Assembly: GCA_950295325.1 (NCBI GenBank)
Contig: OX485804.1
Coordinates: forward strand, 55,230,429 to 55,294,428
Reading direction: 5' to 3'
DNA: 64,000 bases
Source: Polytrichum commune
Lineage: Eukaryota; Streptophyta; Polytrichopsida; Polytrichales; Polytrichaceae
The translations under genes were made by a program, and so were the position numbers. Below the pieces are notes generated by a model. That model was not told the origin of the DNA, did not search any database, and saw only the letters and a program-made list of their open reading frames with translations. Of this stretch, positions 1 to 11,252 are shown piece after piece. The stretch's first letter is position 1. Every line of letters starts with the position of its first letter.

Positions 1-1870
1 AAGTATCAAATCTTCCAAATCATAATCAACAGTAGAAGCTACTTGTGTTGGACAGGACCGGGATGGTGTCTGCTTATTACACTTTAGCACAATGTTCATA
101 CAGCATGAGGTAGCTTATCAGGATCAGGAGAAGGCCCAATGTTTAGGGCTTCTCAATACTGTTTAAATTATGTAATTATTATTTGAACGCAGTAAACCTA
201 AACAATTCATAAAACCTAAACCTTGATTGTATCATTCTTTTTCAAATTTGTTATGTGTATTACTGACTTGAAGATTATGTGATTTTTTTTTGTGCTCAAC
301 TAAACGACAAGTGTTCAATTCCATCAACAAATTGTTCACACTCCATGCATATGATCAGATTTCTTTACGCATCTTAAAATATGTCATAAGTATCTCTACA
401 AAACATCCATGCAATTTCCATCTATGAAGTTACCTTTTAATTTTTTGCTTTGAATATGTTTACATAAAGCTCATAACCTTGTATAGAAGGTCCAATTGTG
501 TGGATGTGGTCTTTAACTTTGTGTCATCGATTTTGTTTCATGAGTGTAATCTAGCATCCAAATGTTACTTTACAATCAATCTTGAAAATACAAAAAAACC
601 TCAGCTTGAAGGATTAATCATTGAATCACTACATACTCAAGATATGTTAACCATTCTAGTCTTAATAGTCAACATTATTGGGAGGATTTTTGGGCATGGA
701 ATTTTTACGTTGATAATGAATAAGATTTTCATATGAGCTCGGAAAATTGCGAGGAACATGGCTATAGGGATGAATTGTATTTGCTAATTACCCAACACTA
801 ATTGCGTGTGTCATATATTCCAAGTAGTGGGTGGAGAGAGAAAAAATATCTACACAACACACGTCTACATTTGCAACGACTCATAGTTTGAATCAAGCTT
901 TAGACTGCTCCTAGCTTTGGAGATGCTCTTTTGCATAGCATTTGCACAATTGTCTACTATCCATAAATGATGAATTGACAAATTGGTCAGAAATCTTAAT
1001 CACTGTAAATGTGGAGATCGGTTCATGGAAAATATCTATTCCTTTGAGAGACTTTTTGAAGACTTTTTTCATCTTGAGGATGTAATTCAAAAAAATTGAC
1101 CCTACAACATACATCTATTGTCATTTTTAATTTTTTAATTTTTTGTCTCTAACCTTTAAGATCCTCTTTTGTACATTATCTTTACATTGAAATTCTCAAC
1201 AACCTTTTTATTTGTACACATTAGAGTAAATGAGCAGTGAGGGATGAAGCCTATATTCATGGTATTTTAGCATATATCTTTACATTCTAATAACCCCCAA
1301 CAAAATCCAAAAATTGCGAAAGTAGTTGATGGATGTTGCCATTTAGACTCAATTAAGGGATAGCAATTTCCTAAGGGGATCTCACAAGGTTTTGAACCAG
1401 GACCTTCACAAACATTACATCACAACACTTGCCAACCAATGTACTTAGCCCCAAGGTGACCAAATCCACATGACTATAATGATGTAAATGGGGAATTTCA
1501 ACAAATTGCAATTATCCAAGTGAATGCCTAACTATACTCTAAAATTCAACAATAGGAAGGTGCCACGAGGGTTTGTAATAAAGTTTTTGAAATGATGTAG
1601 AGTCAACATAAGAATATGATCACATGCCAAGTATTGAGAATATTGTACACAAAATGTCCCCAATGTTAATGAATAAAGGGATTTTGCTCACACAAATCCA
1701 AGTCCAAAAAATGGGGCAATTTAAAAAGAAGATTGCAATTCAAGTAAATAAATTTGCACTTCAAATACTTACTTATCTTGACAACTAGTGTCATGTGGAT
1801 AATTACCGGACGTGACACTACTAGACCTCTAGGCGGCTAGTTTAGGCTCTTTGCAAATAGTGTATGTGCA
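1..1870. other. AT-rich spacer without a convincing gene
   Basis: Short open frames occur on both strands, but none shows a recognisable domain, a plausible splice partner or coding-like composition. The stretch holds one copy of dispersed repeat D (about 560-875); the rest is unassigned AT-rich sequence. Confidence 0.6.
560..875 (+). repeat. Dispersed repeat D, copy 1
   Basis: Shares an ordered series of phrases with stretches near 18250, 27210, 48550, 56560, 57950 and 61330: a segment ending in a run like TTCAATAGTCAACAT, then a TAAGRTATTCACATGAG-like segment, then AAGTGGGTGSAGAGAGAAA followed by ACAACACACGTCTA. The copies are diverged and indel-rich, so this is an old family. I saw no coding capacity or clear terminal repeats, and its class is unknown. 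Confidence 0.55.
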
Positions 1871-2263
1871 AGTAGAGGCGCCATAACTGATCACTTAAGA
1901 GATTTTGCGCCAATATGGAGAAGGATAAGGCAATGCAATTTTTTCCATCTAAAAAGATAGAAATTAGGAGGATTGCATTTTTAATTTTTTAATTTTTTGG
2001 TAATTTTATTCCTCAAATTGAAATTTTTGGAATTTTTGAAGCCAAAAGTTGACCCAACATATTATTAATGTCTAGAGTTTGCCATAACCGCTCAATCCTC
2101 CTTACTTTAACACTCAGAACGAGGACATGTACCATGGCATTATTGGTTCCGGCATGATGGAAATTCAATCCCAGCATGATCAAAATTCAGTCTCGGCCCG
2201 ATCGAAATTCTAGTACCCTATAGATTGGTAGTGGAGCCCTGATCGAGAATAGGCGCCTCTACT
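1871..2263 (+). mobile_element. MITE-like element G, copy 1 (complete)
   Basis: About 393 bp bounded by the perfect inverted repeat AGTAGAGGCGCC (1871-1882) and GGCGCCTCTACT (2252-2263). The interior matches copies at 16418-16745 (same orientation) and 29050-29400 (opposite orientation), sharing phrases such as CCAAAAGTTG, TTTGCCATAACCGCTCA and GACATGT. It has no coding capacity, so it is a non-autonomous DNA element. Target-site duplications were not evident. It ends about 360 bp upstream of the methyltransferase start codon. Confidence 0.65.
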
Positions 2264-2626
2264 ATAAGTTGCCTTCGCGAATGGGTTGGCTCTTTACCCA
2301 TGCAATTTGCCTGGGCTCAAAATCCGACTACAAAAACTAATAACTTTGAGTATTCGTCCATGTAAGAACCACTGTTAGAATATAATTTCGCTAAACTAGT
2401 GTGGAATATCGATAATTTGGCGTGGGGCGCAACCTAATTGCACACATCAGTGTAGATGTCCAGCTAAATTTGGCTTTGTTGCTCCACTTCAATCTATCAT
2501 TCTTGTGCATACCGACCGCTACTAAAACTTACACTGGGATCTAAATTTGAAGCCGAGCTCTCGAAGGGTTTGTGGCAGAATCTCTAGTTTGGAGGTTTGG
2601 GGGGCACATCCCAGAGCGTTGTAGCT
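2264..2626 (+). promoter_or_regulatory. Probable promoter and 5' leader of the SpoU methyltransferase
   Basis: This is the gap between MITE G1 and the chosen start codon. I see no classical TATA box at a normal distance. The reading frame is open upstream of the ATG from about 2597 but without another ATG in it. The assignment as promoter and leader rests on position only. Confidence 0.35.
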
Positions 2627-5600
2627 ATGGTGGTGTTTCATGGGAGCATGAGTACATTACATCCCAATTTTCAGCCACATAGTTTTTACCCCTGCTCTTC
2701 CGCTCCTTCCCAATGCAGTGCTCCCAATTGTTCGAGCACTTCATGTTCCTTAGAAAATAGCAAGAGTAATTTGGGAGCTCAGAAGGGTTTTAAGTTTGTA
2801 AGGAATTTGCAGAGTCGGAGGTTAAGGATTGTCCGTGCGGAGGGAAGTAATTATGATCGGTTTGATAGTGTGCGAGGGAGAGGAGATAGTAAAGGAGGAC
2901 GTAAGTTTGCAGATTTATATAGAAGCGCAGATGGAGAGAGTAGCGGTCAAGAGAGGTTCGGGAGGTCCAATGCGGGTTATGAAAGCAGCTCAAGGAGCAA
3001 TGGAGGTAGAGGCAGGGGTAGTAAAGAAGACGAGAGCAGCAGCTCCGGCTCGGGTGTGGCGCTGGCCACGCATGTAGATGTGATTACGAGTGTAGGAAAT
3101 GCATATGTGAAGCATTTGGTGAAGGTGCGCCAGACCCCGAGCTACCGAAATGCGGCTGGATGCGTCGTGGTTGTGGGCTCAGTTCCTTTGAGGTACATAC
3201 GTCTCTCTCTATCTCTCCCTCTTGCATCCAATCTAAGACATTTGTACAGACTTGCAATTTGAAGAGCCAAATTACCGTGGCTTCGGTGCCGTAATCTTGC
3301 ACTTTCATCGAGTTGAGATTACATCGCATCTTGTGCACTCCTATGACTTGATGTTACCAGGAGAGGCCTTAGGATTTTGGATCAGAGGTTTTAGGATTTA
3401 GGGTTTAAGGGTCAAGTTGTGTTCCACAGAGAAGACAGGAATGAATGCGTCGTGGTTGTCAGGTTAGTTCCTTTGAGGTACATACGTCTCTCTCTGTTTC
3501 TCTCTCTTGCATCCATTTAAGATATTTGTACAGATTGAAGAGCCAATTTAACGTAGCTTCGGTGCTGCAATCTTGCCCTTTCGACCAGTTGACTTTACAT
3601 AGCATCTCGTGCATCAGAAGGGTTAGAGGTTAGGGTTTAAGGGTCAGTTTGTGTTCCACATAGAGTTCTAATATAGATGCGTCGTGGTTGTGGGGTCCGT
3701 TCCTTTGAGGTATATACATCTCTGTCTGTCCATCTGTCTCGCATTCATTTAAAGACTTTTGTATAGACTTGGAATTTGAAGAGCCAATTTACTGCAGCTT
3801 CGGTGGTGTACTTCTGCACTTTCGACCAGTTTGCCTTTTTATTGCATGTCATGCATCAGAAGGGTTAGGGGTTAGGGGTCAAGTTGTGTTCTACTGAAGT
3901 CAGGTATGAATGCGTCGTGGTTGTGGGGTCAGTTCTTTTGAGATACATACGTCTCTCTCTGTCTGTCTCGCATTTATTTAAATACATTAGTACAGACCTG
4001 TAATGTGAAGAGTGACTTTACTGCAGCTTCGGTGCTTTAATCTTGCAGTATCAACGAATTTGCATTGCATCTCGCGCACTTCTATGATTTGATGTTACCA
4101 CGAGAGGCCTCAGGATGTTGGATCAGAGGGTATAGGGTATAGGGTTTAGGATCAACTTTGTGCTCCAGACAGAAGTCAGGTATAGGAATAGTTGTTGAAA
4201 ATAGCTTCATGAAAGGTCACTGTCTCACATGTTTGATGGATAGAATGCCTTCATCTCAAAATGCAAGTGACCAGCATTTAATGTTGAGTCAGTGTTTATA
4301 CATATTCTTCGGGGTTCAATATATTTTCAGCACTAACTCAACATTGAGCTGATGATTCATTCAACATTGATTCAACGCATTATTCAACCTTTGATATCTT
4401 GCAACAGCTATAAATTATAAAAAGAAAAAGATCAAAATTGCATCCCTATGATTGGTAGGCATTGATTCAATGTTGTAGCTTGATGTGATTGAATCAATGT
4501 GAAATGAGTGTTGATGTATGAATTTAGAGGTTTGTGATATCATGTGTGGTTTTCCTGAATCTTGCATGCACAAGAAAATTTATTGAAAAGGGCCCATTGC
4601 TTATCAAATTAATACTGATTGACTCTGAGATCAGAAACTTTCAGGGTGTGTAAGTAGGTGACTTAGATAATAGTCTTTCTACTGGCTTAAGGCTAGTGGG
4701 TCCCCTTGTTGCACTTTCTTTTGATCCCCTTTCTGAAAGAACAACATGACAATGTCCTAGATAAACGTGAGCTTATAACATGGCAAGTGGAATGACATGT
4801 TCCCTTGGTATACAATTGTAAGGTTGAATTGGATAAGTTTCATACGTTCACAGCTGTGATAACTACTAATCAAAATCTGGCTCAGTTTAATGTTGGAACT
4901 AAGGCATTTCGATTTTTGTTTTTTCTGTTTTCATAGGGAGATATGTGAACTTATCACGAAAAAAAATTCAGAAGTTTGCAAGCCTTTGAAAGTTTTACTG
5001 GTACTAGAAGACACAAGGCCATCATCGGATCTGAGGTCATGGGCAGAGCGGATTATTTTTGTAACTGAACCTGTAATGAAGAAAGTGGCGGGTGTGGACT
5101 CTACACAAGGGCTTCAAGGAGTGGGAGTGCTGGCCCTTCCTACATCCTTCTGCAATTTGGAGGCTAATGAGGACTTGAAAACTTATTGGCTTCCGTCTCC
5201 TCGTCGTGTGCTGGTTCTGGATGGAATTCAGGTTACATACATTTCCTGTCTCCATCCATCTGTCTGCTTGTCAGGCAGTTTGTTTGATGTGTTCTGGTGG
5301 CATTCTTGTTTACTAAAGATGTTTGGTTGATCTCTTACTTTTAATAGAAATGGTATTTGTTTTTGCTGTAAGCTTTTTCCATGCTGATATGGGACTTTAA
5401 AGAATAGAAGCTGGTGATAACATGAAGGTTGTGTTGACAGGATCCTGGAAATTTAGGCACACTCTTGCGAACAGCTGCAGCTTTTAATTGGGTATGGTTC
5501 CTTCCATGTCTTTTGAAGACCATTTTCTCTTTAAATCTATGTCCGAGTCAAACACATGTGTTTCTTAGATATTTGACCTTTCAATAACTTGCCTTTGAAT

Positions 5601-6437
5601 TGCAAATTAAAAACAAATGTTGCATCAGCAACACTGACATTTGAAATAACGAATCTGACCAAGAGGTCTCCTTTGTAAAAGCCACTATATGGGTTTGTGC
5701 ACACAAGGGCCTTCTTTGCCAACATTCCTTTTTTGGTTATTAGGATCTGGATAATGTCTTATGTTATCACCTCTTCGCAATTCTATATTTGTTTTACACT
5801 CGATTTTAACAGGGAGGTGTGGACATATGACCTACAGGATGGAGTATTTCTGCTACCAGGCTGCTGTGACCCCTTCAATGAGAAAGCTTTGAGAGCCTCA
5901 AGGGGCGCAGCTTTTAGAATACCAATTGCCAGCGGCCGTTGGTCACAATTACAGGTGTTTGCAAACCTACAACACTTGAAGCTATATGCTGCTGACCCAG
6001 AACAAGAACATGTTGAACAGAAATGTGGGACTGATCTTCAGTCCCATGTCATCCAAGATCCTTCTGTAAGATTTGAGACCTCAAAGACAGTATCCTCAGA
6101 TTCTGAAAGACTACAAGACTTCGATGAGATGAACCATTCCAGTGAAAGTACAGGAAACCAATCAGAGTCAATTTCCAGTGAAAAAAATTTGGTTGGAAAG
6201 GCAGCCTCTCATAGGAAAGATTCCATTGTGAGCGTAGCAGAAGAGAAGGCTTTGTGTCTGGTACTTGGCAGTGAAGGGCAAGGGCTCTCAGAAACGGTAC
6301 GCCGATCATGTAAACAGGTTTCGATTCACATGCCAGGAGATTTTGAGTCACTGAACGTAGCTGTGGCAGGTGGGATTTTGCTCTACCTTCTTATGATAAG
6401 AATCCCTTATAGTGGAGACTCATCAAATGCCCTGTGA
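2627..6437 (+). CDS. SpoU/TrmH-family RNA 2'-O-ribose methyltransferase, probably plastid-targeted
   Basis: SAM-dependent SPOUT enzyme expected to methylate a ribose 2'-OH in rRNA or tRNA; the exact RNA target cannot be told. Four exons: 2627-3192, 4937-5231, 5441-5491 and 5838-6437, all with GT-AG introns and a continuous frame of 503 codons. Residues 1-70 are rich in Ser and Pro and end RRLRIVRAEG, which resembles a chloroplast transit peptide with cleavage near residue 70. An RG/Ser-rich linker follows. Then come the L30e-like substrate-binding domain (about 155-285) and the SpoU fold. Motif 1 is DPGNLGTLLRTAAAF, motif 2 is LVLGSEGQGLS, and motif 3 is ESLNVAVAGGILLY, forming the knotted SAM site. 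GCCDPFNEKALRASRGAAF is highly typical of the plant family. About 90 residues of acidic, Ser-rich sequence are inserted before motif 2. The exon 4 acceptor at 5837 gives the family sequence NW-DGVFLLPG. Intron 1 contains a tandem repeat of the exon 1 donor. Confidence 0.9.
3161..4180 (+). repeat. Four tandem copies of the exon 1 donor region in intron 1 of the methyltransferase
   Basis: Units begin with TGCGTCGTGGTTGT at 3161, 3446, 3678 and 3911, so the periods are about 285, 232 and 233 bp. Unit 1 includes the last coding codons of exon 1 and its 5' splice site TTTGAG|GTACATAC. Units 2 and 3 keep a GT donor at the same place; unit 4 reads GAGATACAT and has lost it. Each unit also shares the segments CTTCGGTG, TTGCATC and TTAGGGTTTA. 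Reading on past the first donor meets a stop at about 3260, so use of a later donor would truncate the protein. Confidence 0.85.
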
Positions 6438-6999
6438 CTCAAAAGGGATATCTTTCTTATGATGGTCATTTTTATCAATAGTTACAGCTTTGCATATGCA
6501 CAAGTGGATTACAAACCAATCTTGATAATCCTCCTTTGTTGACATTTATTCTTGTTGCATGTTGATAACCTTGTCTAAGTTGTTGGTAATGGTGGTCTCC
6601 TGTAGATTTCACCAGGGTCAACAAAAACTAGCAGCAGTCTGCACAGGGCATTAATATCATAAAATTCCTCCTGAAAGTGGTATATTTTCAGTATTGTCAG
6701 AGTCTAGAAACGTCTAAGAGTCCCAACAATAATGCTGCTCCAGAGACTTGTGTTACCTATGTTGAGTTCCACACATGTGCGTGAACCATGCCTGATGCTC
6801 ATCAATTTACCCAAGCATTGCTAGCTTTCAACAACACATAATCTTACATGTTAGTAAATTCCCCATATTTTTTTGCAAATTTGTATGCTTCTCCACTTGT
6901 GTGTATCTGGCAGGGGATCATCAGAAGTTCAGAAGTACTGGTAACTTTTGGAATTTTACAAGCCCTAAACCCTACATGGATTTCACAGGGCTGTGTGAA
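6438..6999. other. 3' flank of the methyltransferase
   Basis: Presumed 3' UTR and spacer. The small frames here show no recognisable product. Confidence 0.5.
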
Positions 7000-7375
7000 A
7001 TCATATGTGATTGGGCCCTCAACCAAATGCTATTTCAACGAATTTCTATTCATGTGGGGTCCTCGTACGTGATAAAATGTAATAAATCAATAGTGGTGAG
7101 ATTTCGGAGTGCCATGGTCTCTTGGTTTTGTGTTAAGCCTACCTCTGAGAGGTGTTTTTTTGAGAATAGTCCAAGTAATCATGAAACATGATCCATTTGA
7201 TGCCATGTAGGAATCCATGTAGACTTTCCATCCATCTTGCATGCACTTACTTTGTTAGTCCCTCAAGCATAGTGTGAAGTGAACTTGGACTAGCTCTGCC
7301 TTTCCACGAATGAGAGTGCTTGAAATGCAATGGTCACATGCCCGCAATCTCGCGTGTGAGGTGGCCCTAACTTAC
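7000..7375 (+). mobile_element. TIR element A, copy 1 (left end not seen)
   Basis: Closely matches 16851-17338 (same orientation) and 19508-20015 (inverted), with shared phrases CCCTCAACCAAAT, GGTTTTGTGTT and CCCTCAAGCATAGTGTGAAG. The right end TGTGAGGTGGCCCTA corresponds to the terminal inverted repeat seen in copy 2. The left terminus was not found here. Short coding-like frames inside are not supported as genes. Confidence 0.6.
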
Positions 7376-8545
7376 CAATGACTTGAAAGCAACTCCATAA
7401 CTTAGGGTCTAGCCTCACATTCTGATTAAGGCTCTGGTTAGAGTAAGTAATCACTCATATTAATTATTGTGCCAACACCGCCTAGTTAATAGAGTTAGCT
7501 AATAGTTGAGGTAGCTAACCAATGTGAGTAAATCTGTCGCAGAGATGCACCACCTACTAGTAGTTAAAATCAAGGTTTAAATAAAACTTATCAAAATTAA
7601 AGTTAGCTAAAATTTGGGGACCTCACTTTTATGAAGAAATCTTAACTCATCCATACCCCTAATGCTAACTAACTTTTACAAATGGGTAGCCCAAGTTTTT
7701 GTCTTGAATGCTTGCCTTTCAATTTCCCCATCTCTTTTCCAATCCGCTACGAGTTGAACTACACTTTTTCTTACATGATCCTACATTAACATACATTTTT
7801 AATTAAGAATTAATTGATAAATAATAATAAATTTAAAATTTCAATGTTCAAATCTAGATCAACTATCATATTTTAATCATATCGAAACACAAATAGTGGA
7901 GGCTACAAAAATATAATGTATCATAGTTACTTTCATGTTCAAAACTTGGGCAAGTTGAGCAAAACTTTGGTCGATCAACCTAAACTCCTCTCTTAAATTG
8001 GTCAATCTTTGGTTAGTGGTAACTAGGATGTGCAGCCATGTGATCAGTTAGATGTGAGTTACTATAGAGGGCTCTCTATTTCATCTTTACATGTGCTAGA
8101 ATGTAGTTTCCATGTGGGATGCATGTAGGTCGTGGCAAATGTGAGCATGACACACGACAAATTTTGAGGGGTGTTTGTATTGGAATAGAAAACCCTCTAT
8201 GGTAGTTGATTTCACTAACTCACATTGTTAGCCAATCCTCCTAGCTAGATGGTGCGGCCATGATTTTAGTTGGCCAATCCCACACATGCTGATGGTGAGG
8301 CCAGTCGGCGACTTCCACCAGTAGGGTCGAACTTTTAAAGAACTTTATAGCAGTGGTAGCGACTGGGTGCATTGGTCTTGCCACTTGTTCTTTTGTTGAT
8401 GCATGAGGTAATTTCGCACTATTAGATAATTTCGCTCAACATGATTCTGCACTACTAGATAACTTTGCACGAGATAATTCACTACGTTTTCACCTTCGCA
8501 ATGAGTGGGTTTACATAGAGGCCACAAATTCATATCCCTCTATAA
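7376..8545. other. Spacer without a gene
   Basis: AT-rich; no open frame with recognisable content and no clear repeat boundary seen. Confidence 0.5.
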
Positions 8546-8767
8546 CTACACTAAATATGATATTTAGTGTGACTTACTATTTGAAATTACGCAATGCTAT
8601 GTCTATTTACCGTACATCTCAAATTTTACCAACAAATGTAAAATTGGTAGTTTGGACATTATAAAACATTGACAACTTTACTTGGTAAAACTTTATTTCA
8701 ATAGTAAAAGGATATATCACCGTTTAAACCAAATAGTAAGTCACACTAAATATCTTATTTGGTGTAG
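8546..8767 (+). mobile_element. MITE K, copy 1 (complete, 222 bp)
   Basis: Long terminal inverted repeats of about 35 bp, starting CTACACTAAATA and ending in the complement. Each TIR is itself a near-perfect palindrome, ACACTAAATATGATATTTA followed by GTGT, so the element has nested hairpins. Related ends occur at 17895-18254, 24484, 37326-37852, 48233, 59460-59765 and 60137-60466. The CACTA start recalls CACTA-type TIRs, but no clean 3-bp duplication was found, so superfamily is open. No coding capacity. Confidence 0.7.
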
Positions 8768-8809
8768 GTGTCCACGGAGATTTTTTGGCATGATCATTTA
8801 AAATTCTAT

Positions 8810-8975
8810 TCTTTCCAAGTCCGATTGGTTACATGTTGCGTAAACTTTCGGTTTTTTCTTTACTAATTTGAGGTACGTTCTCTATATTCCTCTAGAATGA
8901 TTGATAAGTTTTGTAAGGTCTTGTTCAACCGGTTATTTCTCAAAGTCAACCAGTTCATCTTTGTAACTCAAGGTA
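8810..8975 (-). mobile_element. MITE E, partial copy
   Basis: Carries the E-family core: CCAAGTCCGATTGGTTACAT, TTGAGGTACGTTCTCTATA, and TTCAACCGGTTATTTCTCAA. The outer TIR (family form TGATCGGGGAGA) is not preserved at either end. Related copies occur about a dozen times in this window. Confidence 0.6.
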
Positions 8976-9119
8976 CAAAAATGGAAAACGGTGAATGTCC
9001 ACTACTGATGCACTAGAGTAGGGGTAGAATGATGCTTCTGTGGACCCAAAATGACTAATTATAAAAGTAGTGGCCTGAAAAGTTTAGTAATCTAGGATAA
9101 TCTGCATAATTGTAAAGTG

Positions 9120-9137
9120 TATATATATATATATATC
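9120..9137. repeat. (TA)n microsatellite
   Basis: Nine TA dinucleotides in a row within AT-rich spacer. Confidence 0.9.
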
Positions 9138-9284
9138 AATAGATTTTTTTCATATTATTTATTGTTCGGCCATCATGATTCAATTCATGAAACATTTTAA
9201 TGATAAAATATAAATATTTTGATTATGGATTTTTAAAAAGCAGAATTTGACTAATTGTGTTCTATTATTGTTTGACATGTTGGC

Positions 9285-9632
9285 ATCTTCCAGTTACATG
9301 TCAATATCTACCAATTTTTCTTTATTTATATGAGATATATTCTATAGATTCCTCGAAAATAATCGGTAATTCTCCTGAAGTCTCGAACTTCAACCTGGTT
9401 ATTTCTCAAACTCTACCAGTTCATCTATAACTAACCATTGGTTCTCCCCGAACATAGGCCCACACTTACTGGATTTGGACGAACCAACTCATATACTCGT
9501 TTCTTGTTGGATGCCTAAACCCTTGCCTCCAAGAAACCAGTGTACGGGTTGGTTCGCCCCAACCCACTTACTGGTGACAATAAATAGAGTTCGCCCGTTC
9601 AGTGCTGCCCACCACCAGTATGTGTGGGCGGC
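9285..9632 (-). mobile_element. MITE E copy joined to hairpin element H
   Basis: 9285-9456 is an E copy ending GGTTCTCCCCGAACAT. It runs directly into an H-type hairpin, with CCCACACTTACTGG near 9470 mirrored by CCACCAGTATGTGTGGG near 9613-9630. Inside lies a second inverted pair GAACCAAC and GTTGGTTC. The E-to-H adjacency recurs near 23700, 24960 and 60000, which suggests the two were mobilised together or H is a preferred target. Confidence 0.5.
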
Positions 9633-9850
9633 CTATAATTCTCTTAACTAGGTGTGGACAGTTCCCTAAAGGCTAGAATAAGCGGTCAACTGTACTGTGA
9701 AGCTTTGGGTGATGCCTGGAAGATCTGCTAGTACTTTAAGGGTTTGACTGACTTTTATATAAATGTAAGAGCATACTTCAATTGGCTTACTTCATAATGT
9801 ACAAAGCAAATGGCTTCTACATTTAATAGACACAATAACTGAATAAAGAA

Positions 9851-10198
9851 TGTTGTACACTCTAAACTCCGTAATATCATGCTTGTGGCAATCAAAAGTG
9901 TATGTGATAATATAGATGCATAATAAAAGAGAATTAGTGTAGCATGTGATATTATGGAATAACACAAAGTCAACATTGCAACAATGACAATAATTGCAAT
10001 GATGACATCATGATGTGTGCAAACACGTGGTTTGAATTCTTTGGTGGTTTATTTTAATGTCAAAGTCTGTCATATATGGGAGGGAACGTGACCACAAGGA
10101 GTGAGATTTAAACTAAGAACACGCGTTCCCTAGGATTTCAGGATATAAGAGGAGTAACATTAAGGAGGTTGATTTTACGGAGTTTAGAATGTACAACA
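9851..10198 (+). mobile_element. MITE B, copy 1 (complete, about 348 bp)
   Basis: Terminal inverted repeats of about 28 bp. The left end begins TGTTGTACACTCTAAACTCC and the right end mirrors it as GGAGTTTAGAATGTACAACA. A second copy lies at 17505-17866. The interior shares AAAAGAGAATTAGTGTAGCA, GGTTTGAATTCTT and AAGGAGTGAGATTTAAA. No coding capacity; target-site duplication not clear. Confidence 0.75.
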
Positions 10199-10934
10199 CT
10201 CTAATTTTGATCTAGGTTTGCAAAATCTTGCACACTACTACTCTAGTACCACATGATGTGGTTTACTTTTTTGATGCGACATGATCCAGAGTCTTGGCAC
10301 TACTAGGAAACATGTGCCTAGAACACACTTCCCAATGACATGGGCACATGACCCCATTTACTAGTGTCAAGTCCAATCTATGATTGTCAAATGGGAAGTG
10401 CATTCTAGGCTTCACAATACTTGTAGTGTGAGATTGTCCAGCAAAAAAAATATAGCATAAACTCACCCAATAAGATCTACAAGTGAGTTTACACTTAGAC
10501 CATCCAAAGTGACCATGTAAGTAATAATTTATTCAATGGACCCCATGATGCTTAGAGAAAGGGAATTATCACTAATGAGAGTACCTCTCTTTCATCCAAC
10601 ATAAAAGCCCCGAAATACTATGCAACCCAACATGTTATGAGTTATGGAATTAGCTTTATAAATCCAAATTAGTCAAGTCCAAGTCATTTGAGATAAATGG
10701 ACTACTAAAAGCTATAGAGGGTCATTTGTTTATATTGGATGGATGCTCCTACACAATAATTTCCTCTCCCTGACATGCCTTGTTTTATCAATTCTAACCA
10801 TTCAGAAGTGAGGGCCCAAGACCAAAAAAATTTATATGGTGGCCTTTCCAAGTGTGACCCCATGAAGGGAGGCCACACACATCGCCACTTTCAAAACAAA
10901 GTTCATTGGGCTAAGGTAAAATAATTTTGGCCTT

Positions 10935-11151
10935 GACATGTGCCAATCTTCAGGGAGCTTGATTTTTGAGGTTGGTCCTTCCTTTTATTGGATAGAAGCA
11001 TCCATTTTCAACTCAACTTCAAGAAGGTGGTTTTTAAGGCTTAAAACATGCTTTTTTTTATTATTGGAATTGAAAATGGATGTTTCTCACCAATAAAAAA
11101 TAAAATAAAGGACCAATCTTGAAACCAAGCTCCTCAAGGCTAGGCACATGT
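10935..11151. mobile_element. Foldback element L with about 80-bp arms
   Basis: The left arm (10935-11012) runs GACATGTGCCAATCTTCAGG, GAGCTTGATTTTTGAGG, TTGGTCC, ATCCATTTTCAA. The right arm (about 11068-11151) is its diverged complement, TTGAAAATGGATG to GCACATGT. The two arms could fold into one long imperfect stem with a loop of about 55 bp. It is either a foldback MITE or a small-RNA-like inverted repeat; only one copy was seen in the window. Confidence 0.6.
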
Positions 11152-11229
11152 TAACCCTGAAGGGCATGTTATCTCAATATATAGCCACATACACAATTCA
11201 TATAGGCTTCACCAAGTTCATTAATTATA

Positions 11230-11252
11230 TGTGTGTGTGTGTGTGTGTGTGT
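11230..11252. repeat. (TG)n microsatellite
   Basis: An unbroken run of about eleven TG/GT dinucleotides. Confidence 0.9.

Noticed and set aside
5821-5837. Using the acceptor TTTTAACAG at 5812-5820 for methyltransferase exon 4
   Set aside because: It would shift the frame from exon 3 (phase 0) and insert residues not in the family. The acceptor at 5837 gives the conserved NW-DGVFLLPG join.
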